In this document: positions 5,161-5,174 of the stretch, in pieces
How positions within the stretch are numbered: position 1 is the first letter of the stretch
How the letters are laid out: every line of letters starts with the position of its first letter
NCBI GenBank assembly: GCA_937950105.1
Contig: CALFEM010000477.1
Span: 1 to 5,174 of the forward strand
DNA length: 5,174 nucleotides
Origin: an uncultured Alphaproteobacteria bacterium
GTDB taxonomy: Bacteria; Pseudomonadota; Alphaproteobacteria; Rhizobiales; Hyphomicrobiaceae
Reading direction: 5' to 3'
Translations under genes and position numbers: made by a program
The notes under the pieces: model-generated
Database searches by the model: none
What the model saw: the letters and a program-made list of their open reading frames with translations, nothing else
Told to the model about the DNA's origin: nothing

Positions 5161-5169
5161 GCCGACACC

Positions 5170-5174
5170 ATGCC
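5170..5174 (+). CDS. Start of a plus-strand gene, truncated by the window edge
   Basis: ATG at 5170 is followed by CC, so the protein probably begins Met-Pro. It is supported only by a well-placed ribosome binding site (5155-5160) and a -10 box (5135-5140). The gene is divergent from the metal-transport operon, so it may be functionally linked to it, but no product can be named. Confidence 0.6.

Larger units (their letters stand above)
4711..5169. other. 459-bp region without a convincing gene; divergent promoter region
   Basis: This stretch separates the DUF1007 gene from a plus-strand gene starting at 5170. Reading frames cross it, but all are rich in arginine, proline and serine and none resembles a protein I know. 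It contains a small hairpin (4731-4745), three imperfect 14-bp repeats (4790-4831), two 23-bp tandem repeats (5052-5097) and a promoter with ribosome binding site at 5112-5160. I could not find a convincing promoter for the DUF1007 operon. The 4850-5050 part might be the decayed remains of an inserted element. Confidence 0.6.

Overview
The window is GC-rich with strongly GC-biased third codon positions. A DUF2853 protein, a Tat-exported TRAP-type binding protein and paired intergenic palindromes of the kind common in Rhizobiales together suggest an alphaproteobacterium, most likely order Hyphomicrobiales (Rhizobiales). I cannot name a genus from the sequence.

Layout from left to right. Positions 1-143 hold a 66-bp direct tandem repeat, two near-complete copies plus a short third remnant, which probably continues beyond the left edge. 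A GC-rich hairpin follows at 150-180. All five complete genes lie on the minus strand: a small cytoplasmic DUF2853 protein (221-538), an orphan TRAP-type DctP-like periplasmic binding protein with a twin-arginine signal (744-1871), then a 223-bp gap with two large palindromes (1902-2032), a periplasmic SoxS-like thioredoxin-fold protein (2095-2532), a NicO/ZevB-type metal permease with a split histidine-rich loop (2615-4018), and a DUF1007/ZevA-type periplasmic protein (4018-4710). The 459-bp stretch 4711-5169 has no convincing gene; it carries short tandem repeats, a hairpin and, at its right end, a promoter and ribosome binding site for a plus-strand gene starting at 5170, of which only two codons or less are visible.

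Functional reading. In transcription order the right-hand block is zevA-like, zevB-like, thioredoxin-like. The first two overlap by one base (TGATG), so they are translationally coupled. The pair DUF1007 plus NicO permease matches ZevAB, described as a zinc-uptake pathway in Haemophilus; nickel or cobalt remain possible substrates. The thioredoxin-like protein begins 82 bp downstream on the same strand and could maintain a redox state in the periplasm, perhaps the only two cysteines of the DUF1007 protein. A perfect TGTTATAACA palindrome sits on the -10 region of the divergent gene at 5170. It uses the half-site words of Zur boxes but lacks the usual spacing, so zinc regulation is only a hypothesis. 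The DctP-like and DUF2853 genes have their own strong ribosome binding sites and are separated from the metal block by the palindromes, so they are probably independent units.
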